This document shows, one piece after another, positions 1 through 6,102 of a stretch of DNA of 7,052 nt. Each line of letters starts with the position of its first letter. Position 1 is the first letter of the stretch. The DNA lies in NCBI GenBank assembly GCA_902158745.1, contig CABGHH010000085.1, positions 1 through 7,052 of the forward strand, in the 5' to 3' direction. The translations under genes were made by a program, and so were the position numbers. This stretch comes from Candidatus Methanolliviera sp. GoM_asphalt. Its GTDB lineage: Archaea > Halobacteriota > Methanoliparia > Methanoliparales > Methanoliparaceae. The notes under the pieces were generated by a model. The model did no database searches, was not told the origin of the DNA, and was given only the letters and a program-made list of their open reading frames with translations.

Positions 1-99
1 AGGCTCATCACTAATTTAGTAGGCAGGAAAAATCTTTTGAGCGATATGAAGATCCTCGTGGAAAAAATCGGAAAAGAAAAGAGCGAGGAGAGTGATTGA
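1..99 (+). CDS. C-terminal end of an unidentified protein (partial)
   Basis: An open frame enters from the left edge and ends at TGA (97-99), giving 32 residues that begin RLITNLVGRK and end KEKSEESD. The tail is Lys/Glu-rich and probably helical. It lies 62 bp upstream of the helicase gene on the same strand, so it may be the preceding gene of the same replication cluster. The fragment is too short to assign a family. The frame could also be fortuitous, because 33 codons without a stop at a window edge is weak evidence. The charged composition and position ahead of a gene with a good ribosome binding site make a real gene end somewhat more likely. Confidence 0.45.
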   Translation, partial: RLITNLVGRKNLLSDMKILVEKIGKEKSEESD

Positions 100-109
100 A
101 GTTAAAAAA

Positions 110-132
110 CTGCCCCGTTAGAGGCGGGGCAG
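110..132 (+). other. GC-rich intergenic stem-loop ahead of the helicase gene
   Basis: CTGCCCCG (110-117) and CGGGGCAG (125-132) form a perfect 8-bp, GC-rich stem with a 7-nt loop. It sits 10 nt after the stop codon of the upstream frame and about 14 nt before the helicase ribosome binding site. It stands out sharply from the AT-rich surroundings. No T-run follows, so it does not look like a classical terminator. It could be an mRNA processing or attenuation structure, or an operator. Confidence 0.6.
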
Positions 133-145
133 GAGACAAACACAC

Positions 146-151
146 AAGGAG
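146..151 (+). promoter_or_regulatory. Ribosome binding site of the helicase gene
   Basis: AAGGAG lies 10 nt before the ATG at 162. It supports this ATG as the start and is the only strong Shine-Dalgarno-like match nearby. Confidence 0.6.
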
Positions 152-161
152 CGTTTAACAC

Positions 162-1652
162 ATGACAAAAGAAGAATCCAATAAAGATAAACATTTCGAT
201 TCGGATGAGGATTGTTCGAGAGAAAGAGAAGAATCCAAGAAAAGATGGTATGACGATGTTTTTGGCGATGACACACCTTATTTTGAAGAAAAGAAAGATC
301 TCTTCGATCAGAAGATCGACCCTGTTGATGAACAGTGGGGCGATGAGGAAGGAGAGTATGACGGGAGATGGGGAGCTTATACAGATGATAAGAAACGGTT
401 ATGCGTTGATTTAAAGACGCTCCTCAATCGATTAAGAACGGATTATCCTTTTATCACTCCGATAGACACGAAGGTTCTCCACATCTATCTAAACGGGATA
501 TACGATCCTACCGGCGAGGAACAGATAAGATCCCTACTGGTGAGAAAGTTTGGAACGGTTGCGCATCAGAAGACAGTTTTAGAGGTATTACATCAACTTA
601 GAGACGCTTCTTTCATTCGGCGGGGGAGAGTTAACGGCGAGAACGGGTATCTCCCGTTATGGAACGGCATCCTGAACCTTGAGACGTTGGAGCTGGAAAC
701 ATTCTCACCAGATCAGATCTGGACATTCAAACTGCCTGTGAAGTATGACCCAAAGGCGAAATGTCCCAAATTCAAGAAGTTTTTGGGAGAGGTCTTTATG
801 GGGGCAGAAGAGACCATCGAGAGCATTCGGGAACAATTTGGATATTGTCTATATCCACAGATGCCGACACAGATCTCTTTTTGGTGGTATGGATCAGGGG
901 CAAACGAGAAGACACAGCTGGCGGAGATTTTAAGGGCAATGCTAGGATCGAAAAACGTCACACATATCGATCTTCGCACCCTCGAGCATGGGCGATTTGA
1001 TCGTAGGCATCTCTTCGGGAAGCTTGCCAACATAATAGGAGAGCCGGATCCGAGAATATTAGAAAAATCAACCGTCTTTAAGGCGTGCACAGGCGGGGAT
1101 ATAATATATTCCGACGTAAAAAATAGAGACCCGATAGAGTTTCAAAACTTTTCTAAATTCTTCATCTATGCCAATGAGTATCCCCAGATCGCAGACGTAA
1201 GCAACGCATTCTGGTGGAGAGTTCTGGCGGTGGATTTCCCCAATGTCTTCGAAGGGTCAAATGTTGTAAAGGATATCGGAAAGAGGATTGCAGAGGCGGA
1301 GCTTTCAGGGATACTTAATTGGGCTTTGGAAGGTTTGAGATGCTTAAAAGATAATAACTGGGAGTTCATAGTATCATCAAAAGAGGAAGAGGCAAAGGAG
1401 CGGCTGGTGATGATGTCAAATCCTGTTCATGCCTTCGTTGATGCAGAGTGCGTTATGGATGTGTCCGCCAAGACTGCCACCGTAGAACTTTATGATCGGT
1501 ATAAAGAGTCTTGTGAGGAAAGAGGGATTGGGATAAAGAGTGTAGATTCTTTCGGAAGAGACCTATCAAGAATACCGAGAATCAGTAAAGGGCTTGTAAG
1601 ATATGGAGGAAAGAGAGAGAAAGGGTGGATAGGCATACGTCTAAAAGAATAA
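162..1652 (+). CDS. D5/P4-type superfamily 3 helicase (phage/plasmid primase family, helicase part)
   Basis: This 496-residue protein has the D5_N plus SF3 helicase layout of phage/plasmid replication initiators. Residues 1-76 are extremely acidic and probably disordered. Residues about 163-210 (LPLWNGILNLETLEL, then a ydp-a-CP-fkkFL pattern) match D5_N. The AAA+ core follows: Walker A GSGANEKT (244-251), Walker B region KLANIIGEPD (287-296), GGD at 311-313, sensor-like YANEYP (336-341), and FWWR with putative arginine finger R353. Residues about 420-496 look like the usual C-terminal winged-helix part. Family members unwind DNA at plasmid or viral origins as hexamers, often fused to an AEP primase; no primase domain is present here. 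Oddity: the Walker A consensus is GxGxNGK(S/T), but residue 249 is Glu (GAG, one transition from GGG), which could impair ATP binding. The 3' end lies inside a 108-bp tandem duplication, and iteron-like repeats follow directly. Confidence 0.85.
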   Translation: MTKEESNKDKHFDSDEDCSREREESKKRWYDDVFGDDTPYFEEKKDLFDQKIDPVDEQWGDEEGEYDGRWGAYTDDKKRLCVDLKTLLNRLRTDYPFITPIDTKVLHIYLNGIYDPTGEEQIRSLLVRKFGTVAHQKTVLEVLHQLRDASFIRRGRVNGENGYLPLWNGILNLETLELETFSPDQIWTFKLPVKYDPKAKCPKFKKFLGEVFMGAEETIESIREQFGYCLYPQMPTQISFWWYGSGANEKTQLAEILRAMLGSKNVTHIDLRTLEHGRFDRRHLFGKLANIIGEPDPRILEKSTVFKACTGGDIIYSDVKNRDPIEFQNFSKFFIYANEYPQIADVSNAFWWRVLAVDFPNVFEGSNVVKDIGKRIAEAELSGILNWALEGLRCLKDNNWEFIVSSKEEEAKERLVMMSNPVHAFVDAECVMDVSAKTATVELYDRYKESCEERGIGIKSVDSFGRDLSRIPRISKGLVRYGGKREKGWIGIRLKE

Positions 1653-1852
1653 GATAAAAGTATATGATAGATACGAGGGGGTTTATCATAAAACGATGAT
1701 ACTCTTGATACCCTTGATACCCTATCTGTATACTGGCTTTTGGAACGTCTAAAAGAATAAGATAAAAGTATATGATAGATACGAGGGGGTTTATCATAAA
1801 ACGATGATACTCTTGATACCCTTGATACCCTATCTGTATACTGGCTTTTGGA
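1637..1852. repeat. Perfect 108-bp tandem duplication covering the helicase 3' end
   Basis: Bases 1637-1744 and 1745-1852 are identical by direct comparison. The first copy starts 16 bases before the helicase stop codon ends, so the second repeats the last codons (R-L-K-E-stop) as a non-coding echo. The unit contains an inverted repeat (TATGATA/TATCATA) and one iteron array. Perfect identity implies a recent duplication or ongoing homogenisation. Because 108 is a multiple of three, the duplication also creates spurious repetitive open frames on the opposite strand. Confidence 0.97.
1663..1690. other. Stem-loop just after the helicase stop codon (second copy at 1771-1798)
   Basis: TATGATA (1663-1669) and TATCATA (1684-1690) are perfect 7-bp inverted repeats around a 14-nt loop containing GAGGGGG. 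The structure begins 10 nt after the helicase stop and recurs 108 bp later in the tandem copy. It could be a 3'-end or processing structure, or a DNA-level element of the neighbouring iteron region. The AT-only stem is weak, so a strong terminator is unlikely. Confidence 0.4.
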
Positions 1853-1923
1853 AATACAAACTAGAACAATAGAAAATAGAAGGTAGTATGGAAGATGGGT
1901 ATCAAGGGTATCAAGGGTATCAA
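1696..1923. repeat. Three arrays of 9-bp iterons in inverted arrangement; candidate replication origin or partition/operator site
   Basis: TTGATACCC occurs at 1705-1713 and 1714-1722, preceded by a degenerate ATGATACTC (1696-1704). The tandem duplication repeats this array at 1804-1830. Three perfect head-to-tail GGGTATCAA copies, the reverse complement, occupy 1897-1923. That makes seven exact and two degenerate units, and the 27-bp arms are inverted repeats with two mismatches. Iterons beside a helicase/initiator gene are typical of plasmid and viral origins, and arrays beside RHH genes are also typical of partition sites. Which role applies is inference. The remaining 1924-2013 contains no gene. 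Confidence 0.7.
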
Positions 1924-1970
1924 TCCACGTCATAAAATGTGTTGAAGATGGGTTACTTTAGATGGGTAAC
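1894..1970 (+). repeat. GATGGGT-type short direct repeats
   Basis: GATGGGTATC (1894-1903), GATGGGTTAC (1947-1956) and GATGGGTAAC (1961-1970) are near-identical decamers. The last two also include the inverted pair GTTAC/GTAAC. The first runs into the GGGTATCAA iterons, so they may be degenerate relatives of the same binding site. Confidence 0.45.
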
Positions 1971-2013
1971 GCTCAAATTCTGAAGGAGTATGCCGGCATT
2001 AGAACGCACGTTT

Positions 2014-2325
2014 TCACCTTTTCTCCCAGAATTTCAATTTGGAAAAAACACTTTTTCTCGGCAGCGCCTTTTGAATCATAGCATCGCTTAACTTTGAACA
2101 TTCGCCCCGCAGCCATGTAGCCTCATCTTCCAGATTTGAGACTTGTCTTTTAAAATTTTCATTCTCACCTTTTAAACGATTAACTTCTTCATCACTTTTA
2201 TCGCCTGTTATCCCAAAAGTGATTAACTCATCAATACACGCAGAGCGGGACAGATTTTCTTTTTTAGCTTTCCTATCCACTCTTTCCAAGATCTCATCCG
2301 GGAGGCTTATGGTTACTCGGTGCAT
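2014..2325 (-). CDS. Ribbon-helix-helix (CopG/Arc-type) DNA-binding protein with coiled-coil tail
   Basis: This is a 103-residue protein. Residues 1-40 fit an RHH fold: beta strand HRVTISLP, helix DEILERVDRKAKKENL, turn, then helix SRSACIDELITFGI. Residues about 45-88 are charged with heptad-like leucines (VNRLKGENENFKRQ, LEDEATWLRGECSKL), suggesting a coiled coil. The C terminus is basic and aromatic (SVFSKLKFWEKR). RHH dimers bind short operators and commonly act as plasmid copy-number repressors, antitoxins or partition adaptors. The gene faces the iteron region and the helicase gene, so control or partition of the element is a sensible inference. The ATG at 2323-2325 has no clear Shine-Dalgarno, but an AT-rich box 22-28 bp upstream suggests leaderless transcription. 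No toxin gene is adjacent. Confidence 0.8.
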   Translation of the reverse strand: MHRVTISLPDEILERVDRKAKKENLSRSACIDELITFGITGDKSDEEVNRLKGENENFKRQVSNLEDEATWLRGECSKLSDAMIQKALPRKSVFSKLKFWEKR

Positions 2326-2347
2326 AACTGCTGATTAACATTTTACC

Positions 2348-2354
2348 TATTTAT
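2348..2354 (-). promoter_or_regulatory. Putative archaeal TATA box for the RHH gene
   Basis: ATAAATA on the - strand lies about 23 bp before the ATG. That spacing is expected for an archaeal TATA box driving a leaderless mRNA, which agrees with the missing Shine-Dalgarno. AT-rich surroundings weaken the call. Confidence 0.4.
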
Positions 2355-2377
2355 GATTAATTGTTCATCGCTTAGAA

Positions 2378-2793
2378 TTAGCATATTTTTGATCGGCAGA
2401 ACGCACGTTTCTTGTGAAGGTGGTATGATATACTCTGCCGTTCCCTCAATTGGTTTACCTTCTTTGTATTCTTATGAATTTTAGTAAAATTACTATTTTG
2501 CGTAATTTTACTGACTGCCGAATGGTCAAGCCCTACAACATCGCCTATCTCCTTTTGCGTCCCTTTGCTTCTCGGTTTCCAAATGACCAGACGTTATAAA
2601 GTTGAAGAGAAGCCAATGGCAATTTTTCCTTCGCGAAGGAATTTTTGCCATCTTCGATGATTTGAGCCACTCTTCGACGCTTTATGGCAATTTTTTCCGC
2701 TATCTCTTCTTGCGTCCAACATTTCAGATATAGCTCCATAACTTTATCTCGATTTGAAAATGACCATACATTAGACTTGTTGCCTAATAACAA
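2378..2793 (-). pseudogene. Frameshifted remnant with two NVWSF + helix-turn-helix modules
   Basis: Two adjacent frames encode parts of one protein. The first (open from about 2847; possible TTG start at 2791-2793) reads NVWSFSNRDKVMEL, then WTQEEIAEKIAIKRRRVAQI, a helix-turn-helix, and then a second NVWSFGNRE. It runs into a stop at 2545. The second HTH, TQKEIGDVVGLDHSAVSKIT, continues in another frame (to TAA at 2378-2380) that has no start codon of its own. Compared with module one, about 22 nt are missing between NRE and TQKEI, which explains the shift. The HTH modules resemble those I recall in archaeal ParB-like/DNA-methylase fusion proteins, but no ParB or methylase motif remains, so the parent family is tentative. 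Confidence 0.6.
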
Positions 2794-3025
2794 AAACCCG
2801 TTAACATCCTTTAATCGACCAAATATTCGTAATGTTGGCTTATTCTTTCAGCGCTTATCCATTCTTCGTTTATATTATGCAGTCGTAATATTTTCTTGAT
2901 CCGTGTAAACGTACTTATATGCCAAATTTGGTCATATTCGATACTTCTGATGGCTTCACACGGCATAAAACTCTACTTTTGCATTTCTTTACCAATTTTC
3001 AACCTACTATTTCGCAACAAGTCTA
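2772..3025. repeat. 18-bp imperfect inverted repeat bracketing 254 bp
   Basis: TAGACTTGTTGC followed by CTAATA (2772-2789) reappears inverted at 3008-3025 as TAGACTTGTTGC followed by GAAATA. This gives 16 of 18 matches with a perfect 12-bp core. One end touches the histidine kinase stop codon and the other lies in the eroded HTH gene. It could be the terminal repeats of a small non-autonomous element. No target-site duplication is obvious, so this remains speculative. Confidence 0.35.
2811..2966 (-). CDS. Small hypothetical ORF, 51 residues
   Basis: An ATG (2964-2966) to TAA (2811-2813) frame begins MPCEAIRSIEYDQIWHIS and ends WISAERISQHYEYLVD. The middle (TRIKKILRLHNINEEW) is basic and amphipathic and could be part of a winged-helix fold. 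The Shine-Dalgarno is poor (GTAGAG-like sequence close to the ATG). The ORF lies in a stretch of decayed coding DNA between the kinase and the HTH remnant, and it ends where the HTH remnant's open frame begins. It may therefore be a broken piece of the same or another gene. I do not recognise a family. Confidence 0.3.
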   Translation of the reverse strand: MPCEAIRSIEYDQIWHISTFTRIKKILRLHNINEEWISAERISQHYEYLVD

Positions 3026-3027
3026 CT

Positions 3028-3588
3028 CTATTCCTCATTATTTACCCTTTCTTCTACTTCTGGCTCTGGAAGCGTGAAGCAGAATGTGGATCCCTCTCCC
3101 TTCTTACCGTCAGATTCTATCCATATTTTACCGTCGTGCACCTCAACTATTCGTTTTACGATTGAAAGTCCTGCGCCACTCCCTTCGCTCTCCTCATCTA
3201 TCTTGTAGAATAATTGAAAGACCTTCTCGTGCTGATCCGGTAGAATGCCGATCCCGTTGTCGCGGACGAAGAAGACGTTCTCATTACTTTTATAACCTAT
3301 CTCGATCTTTGGATGATCCTGATCACCCATGTACTTGATACCGTTTCCGATGAGGTTTGTAAGCACCTCAACGATCCTCTCTCTATCAACATGAACGATC
3401 TTCTCTTTTTTTGATTTTGATAAGGAATCTTCCGCAATGATCTCGATATTCTTCTCATTGGAACTTATCTCTCCGGAGATCTGATCCAAAGCATCTTTAA
3501 CGATCTCTTTGAAGGAGACATCTTCCGGCGGATTCGTTATTCTTCCTATTCTGGAAAGTTCGAGCGTATCTCTCAAGAGGTGATCCAT
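3028..3588 (-). CDS. Histidine kinase C-terminal part: dimerisation helix and ATPase domain, downstream of the TAG
   Basis: This is the same reading frame as the sensor part, continuing past TAG at 3613-3615. Eight codons (QIKDGIEK) precede the first possible ATG at 3586-3588. Numbered through the stop, the segment starts with the second HisKA helix (DHLLRDTLELSRIGR), then a HATPase domain: N box NLIGNGIKY (894-902, catalytic-type Asn 898), G1 DNGIGI (926-931), F-box-like FQLFYKID, and G2 GSGAGL (952-957). All ATP-binding motifs are intact, so selection acted here until recently. If TAG terminates, expression would need read-through or re-initiation at this ATG; only GAG immediately upstream resembles a ribosome binding site. 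The gene ends with TAG (3028-3030), and two more TAG codons follow closely in frame. Alone, this part could not sense a signal. Confidence 0.75.
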   Translation of the reverse strand: MDHLLRDTLELSRIGRITNPPEDVSFKEIVKDALDQISGEISSNEKNIEIIAEDSLSKSKKEKIVHVDRERIVEVLTNLIGNGIKYMGDQDHPKIEIGYKSNENVFFVRDNGIGILPDQHEKVFQLFYKIDEESEGSGAGLSIVKRIVEVHDGKIWIESDGKKGEGSTFCFTLPEPEVEERVNNEE

Positions 3589-3612
3589 CTTCTCGATGCC
3601 GTCTTTTATCTG

Positions 3613-3615
3613 CTA
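3613..3615 (-). other. In-frame amber codon (TAG) inside the HisKA domain
   Basis: The frame reads I-E-T-D-L-TAG-Q-I-K-D-G-I-E-K-M with no shift on either side. TAG is codon 808 of 1,003. It is one base from CAG (Gln), AAG (Lys) or TTG (Leu), all plausible at this helical surface position. Options are a recent nonsense mutation, read-through, or pyrrolysine as in some methanogens. Confidence 0.9.
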
Positions 3616-6036
3616 AAGATCGGTCTCGATATCTTCTCTCTTACTCTTTTCGATATCTCTCTTGAGCATACCTGCAAAGCCGCTTATCGTGATTAATGGA
3701 GATCGAAGGTCATGGGAAATCGTATAGACAAATCTCTCCATCTCGGCATTCTTCGCTTTCAGTTCATCCTCTATCTTCTTTCGCTCGGTGATGTCTCTTA
3801 TTGAACTTATTACTTGCACTACATTCCCTCTATGATCAGAGATGGAGGATCCCTGAGTATCAAAATACTTTACGGCACCGTCTTCCAAGACTGCTGATTT
3901 TTCCAAACGAACCATTTCACCCTTTTCGAATACCGGTTGAACCGGACAGATCTCACAGGGCTTATCTCGGTGTTGAAATACTTCGTAACATTTTTTACCA
4001 CTAACTTCGTTTCTGCTCACCCCCAAAACCTCAAGACGATAGTCATTCACTTCTTCAACTGTTAGACTTTCGTCCATGATAGCCAGCCCATCATTGACAG
4101 AGTTGAAGATCGCCTGGAATCTATGAGCTATTTCATTAACTTTCTCCTTGCTCTCATTCAAGTCTTCCTCTATCTTCTTTCGCTCCAGCGCATTCGCAAA
4201 AATTTCTCCCATTATTCTGAGCAGGGTAATGATGTCTTCTGGAAATGCTCTTTCCGCCCGCACCGAATCGAACCCCAGATATCCTACCAGAGACCCCTCA
4301 TGCACCATGGGAACGACGATGAGCGATTTGATGTCCTGCGGCTCGAGGATTTGTTTTTCGGCACTTGCCTCAGGGGGAAGGTCGACCACGTGAGGGATAT
4401 AGATATTTTCAAAACGCCCGAGTTTCTCCATCCCCCACGGAAGGGTCTCAGAGGGTATTCCCTTAAGACTATCAATTTGAGGCTCAATTCCCGGGGCGCA
4501 CCACTCGTGTGTATTATCCATCACCGTTCCGTCGCCGGAAAACAGAAAGATATAACTGCGGTCGGCCTGAGCAAATTCTCCGACTGTCCGGAGTGCCTGG
4601 TTTATCCCCCTGTCAACCTCAGCCGGGGCAAGGTTGATGAAGCTTGTCGATATGGTGGTGATGAGCCTTTCAAATTGGGCCCGATACTGCAATGCATCCT
4701 CGGCTCTCTTTCGCTCGGTGATATCAACAAGATAACCCAGGTAATGGGTGATCTTGCCAGCTTCATCTCTCGATATTGTAGTATGATCATCAACCCAGAC
4801 TGTTTTGCGATCTTTTGTGATGATTCTGTATGGTTTGTGCTCAAAATTTTCGACGCCTCTTTCACTGTAGGTTGCTACTTCATCAGAGACACGGTCTATA
4901 TCTTCATCAGGGATGATTTCTAAATAGGATGGTTTTCCAGATAAGAGTTCTTCAACAGAATAGCCAAAAGCATCCTTCACATTAGGTGAGACATATTCTA
5001 CCGGCCATCCCCCTGTGGCCTGCCGCTTGAAAACAACCACCGGTCCACCGATAAACATATGCCGTTCTTCTTCGAGAACCTTATTGGTTTGTTCTAATTC
5101 TTCCTCCACCATCTTTCGCTCGGTGATGTCGTTTCCGATGCTCATAATTTCAACAATACGCCCCCGTTTATCGTGAATGGCTTCGTTCGTCCATGAAACC
5201 CAAACTCGCTCTCCATTCCTCCGAATGTTTTCATTGACGTTGGTTTTGTATTTTTCTGTATTTTTGTAAAGATCGAGGATCATCTCCCTCAGATCTCTTC
5301 CCGTCGATTCGATTTCAGGAACAAATGTTCCAACGATATTTCGCCCCAATGCCTCCTCTCTGGTATATCCAAAGAACTCCTCTGTGAATCTATTGACAAA
5401 AGTAAGTGTCCCTTTCGTGTCCGTTTTCAGAATTATGTTGTTAGCACTCTCAACGAGATCGCGATAACGCTTTCTCGATTCTTCAATTTCCTCTTCTCTC
5501 TTCTTCAATTCGCTAATATCCCTTAAAGCAACGATCGCTCCGATCGGATTACCATCTGAATCTCTTTTTGCGTGGACATGGACAGATACAGGGATTTTCT
5601 CTCCACTCTTTGCAAGGATCGTTCGCGGAAGGTGGGTCGCGTGCCCCGTTTTAAGAACCTCTTCCAGCGTACGCTCACATTCAGCACGCTCTTCCTCGAC
5701 AAATACTATCTTTGCCGGCTTTCCGATCAGTTTTTTCCTCGCAATGCCGGTAATCTCTTCCATGGCAGGATTGCAATCTGTTCTGATGCCATTGAGATCG
5801 ACGATACATAAAGGATCGGGCATCGTAGCAAAGATATCGGAGATATATTCTTTCTCAGCTTTCAGTTTTCCGATACTTTTTGATGCGGCCTCGATTGCCC
5901 CATTTATCTTCTTGCCGATCCTTCGATATTCTTTGGAGATCGAAGTTAAATCGACTCTTGAGGTTATATCTCCATTCAATATGCTATCTAATGCTCTATT
6001 CAGCATAGATATACTTTTATCTGCCACTTCTGCCAT
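3613..6036 (-). CDS. Multi-sensor histidine kinase, N-terminal part: HAMP-like, PAS x3, GAF, PAS, HisKA start; ends at TAG
   Basis: There are 807 residues before TAG. No signal peptide or membrane segment is visible, so this is a cytosolic sensor. Domains in order: HAMP-like linker (about 1-55, ILNGDITSRVDL), PAS1 (about 61-177), PAS2 (186-307, ending NDITERK), PAS3 (326-443, ending VDITERK; PAC-like), GAF (about 455-620, ending FANALERK), PAS4 (635-753, ending RDITERK) and the HisKA phospho-acceptor helix YTISHDLRSP with His 775. PAS4 carries Cys 683, 694 and 697 (KKCYEV, PCEICPV), a possible metal or redox site. Charged coiled segments link the domains. The ATG at 6034-6036 has AGAAGTGAT five bases upstream and an in-frame stop just before it, so this start is secure. 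As translated to TAG, the protein lacks the ATPase and could not autophosphorylate. No partner response regulator lies nearby, and the signal is unknown. Confidence 0.85.
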   Translation of the reverse strand: MAEVADKSISMLNRALDSILNGDITSRVDLTSISKEYRRIGKKINGAIEAASKSIGKLKAEKEYISDIFATMPDPLCIVDLNGIRTDCNPAMEEITGIARKKLIGKPAKIVFVEEERAECERTLEEVLKTGHATHLPRTILAKSGEKIPVSVHVHAKRDSDGNPIGAIVALRDISELKKREEEIEESRKRYRDLVESANNIILKTDTKGTLTFVNRFTEEFFGYTREEALGRNIVGTFVPEIESTGRDLREMILDLYKNTEKYKTNVNENIRRNGERVWVSWTNEAIHDKRGRIVEIMSIGNDITERKMVEEELEQTNKVLEEERHMFIGGPVVVFKRQATGGWPVEYVSPNVKDAFGYSVEELLSGKPSYLEIIPDEDIDRVSDEVATYSERGVENFEHKPYRIITKDRKTVWVDDHTTISRDEAGKITHYLGYLVDITERKRAEDALQYRAQFERLITTISTSFINLAPAEVDRGINQALRTVGEFAQADRSYIFLFSGDGTVMDNTHEWCAPGIEPQIDSLKGIPSETLPWGMEKLGRFENIYIPHVVDLPPEASAEKQILEPQDIKSLIVVPMVHEGSLVGYLGFDSVRAERAFPEDIITLLRIMGEIFANALERKKIEEDLNESKEKVNEIAHRFQAIFNSVNDGLAIMDESLTVEEVNDYRLEVLGVSRNEVSGKKCYEVFQHRDKPCEICPVQPVFEKGEMVRLEKSAVLEDGAVKYFDTQGSSISDHRGNVVQVISSIRDITERKKIEDELKAKNAEMERFVYTISHDLRSPLITISGFAGMLKRDIEKSKREDIETDL

Positions 6037-6041
6037 TAAAA

Positions 6042-6050
6042 ATCACTTCT
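6042..6050 (-). promoter_or_regulatory. Ribosome binding site of the histidine kinase gene
   Basis: AGAAGTGAT on the - strand is close to the archaeal consensus GGAGGTGAT. It lies 5 nt before the ATG at 6036, and an in-frame TGA overlaps it, which fixes the start. Confidence 0.6.
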
Positions 6051-6102
6051 TTCTATCTGAACCTATCATTCAATTTCACCCTTTTCTCTTTTGCCCTATG
6101 AA

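Larger units (their letters stand above)
2001..2410. repeat. 13-bp direct repeats flanking the RHH gene
   Basis: AGAACGCACGTTT occurs at 2001-2013, ending at the base before the RHH stop codon, and again at 2398-2410, about 73 bp upstream of its start codon. Each copy contains the interrupted palindrome AACG-CA-CGTT, a shape often bound by ribbon-helix-helix dimers. They could be operator sites for the RHH protein or the ends of a small cassette that moved as a unit. Confidence 0.6.

Noticed and set aside
713..1090. - strand open frame of 125 codons within the helicase
   Set aside because: Antisense of the D5/SF3 helicase core with its Walker motifs.
1696..1923. CRISPR array
   Set aside because: Units are 9 bp with no spacers, and the longer repeat is a simple 108-bp tandem duplication; no cas-like gene.
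1490..1933. Repetitive - strand open frame of 147 codons (with a 71-codon relative)
   Set aside because: It arises from the 108-bp tandem duplication (a multiple of three) and overlaps the antisense of the helicase end; no ribosome binding site or protein-like family.
4123..4923. + strand open frame of 266 codons inside the kinase
   Set aside because: Antisense of the GAF/PAS coding region, which has clear domain homology on the - strand; no independent support.
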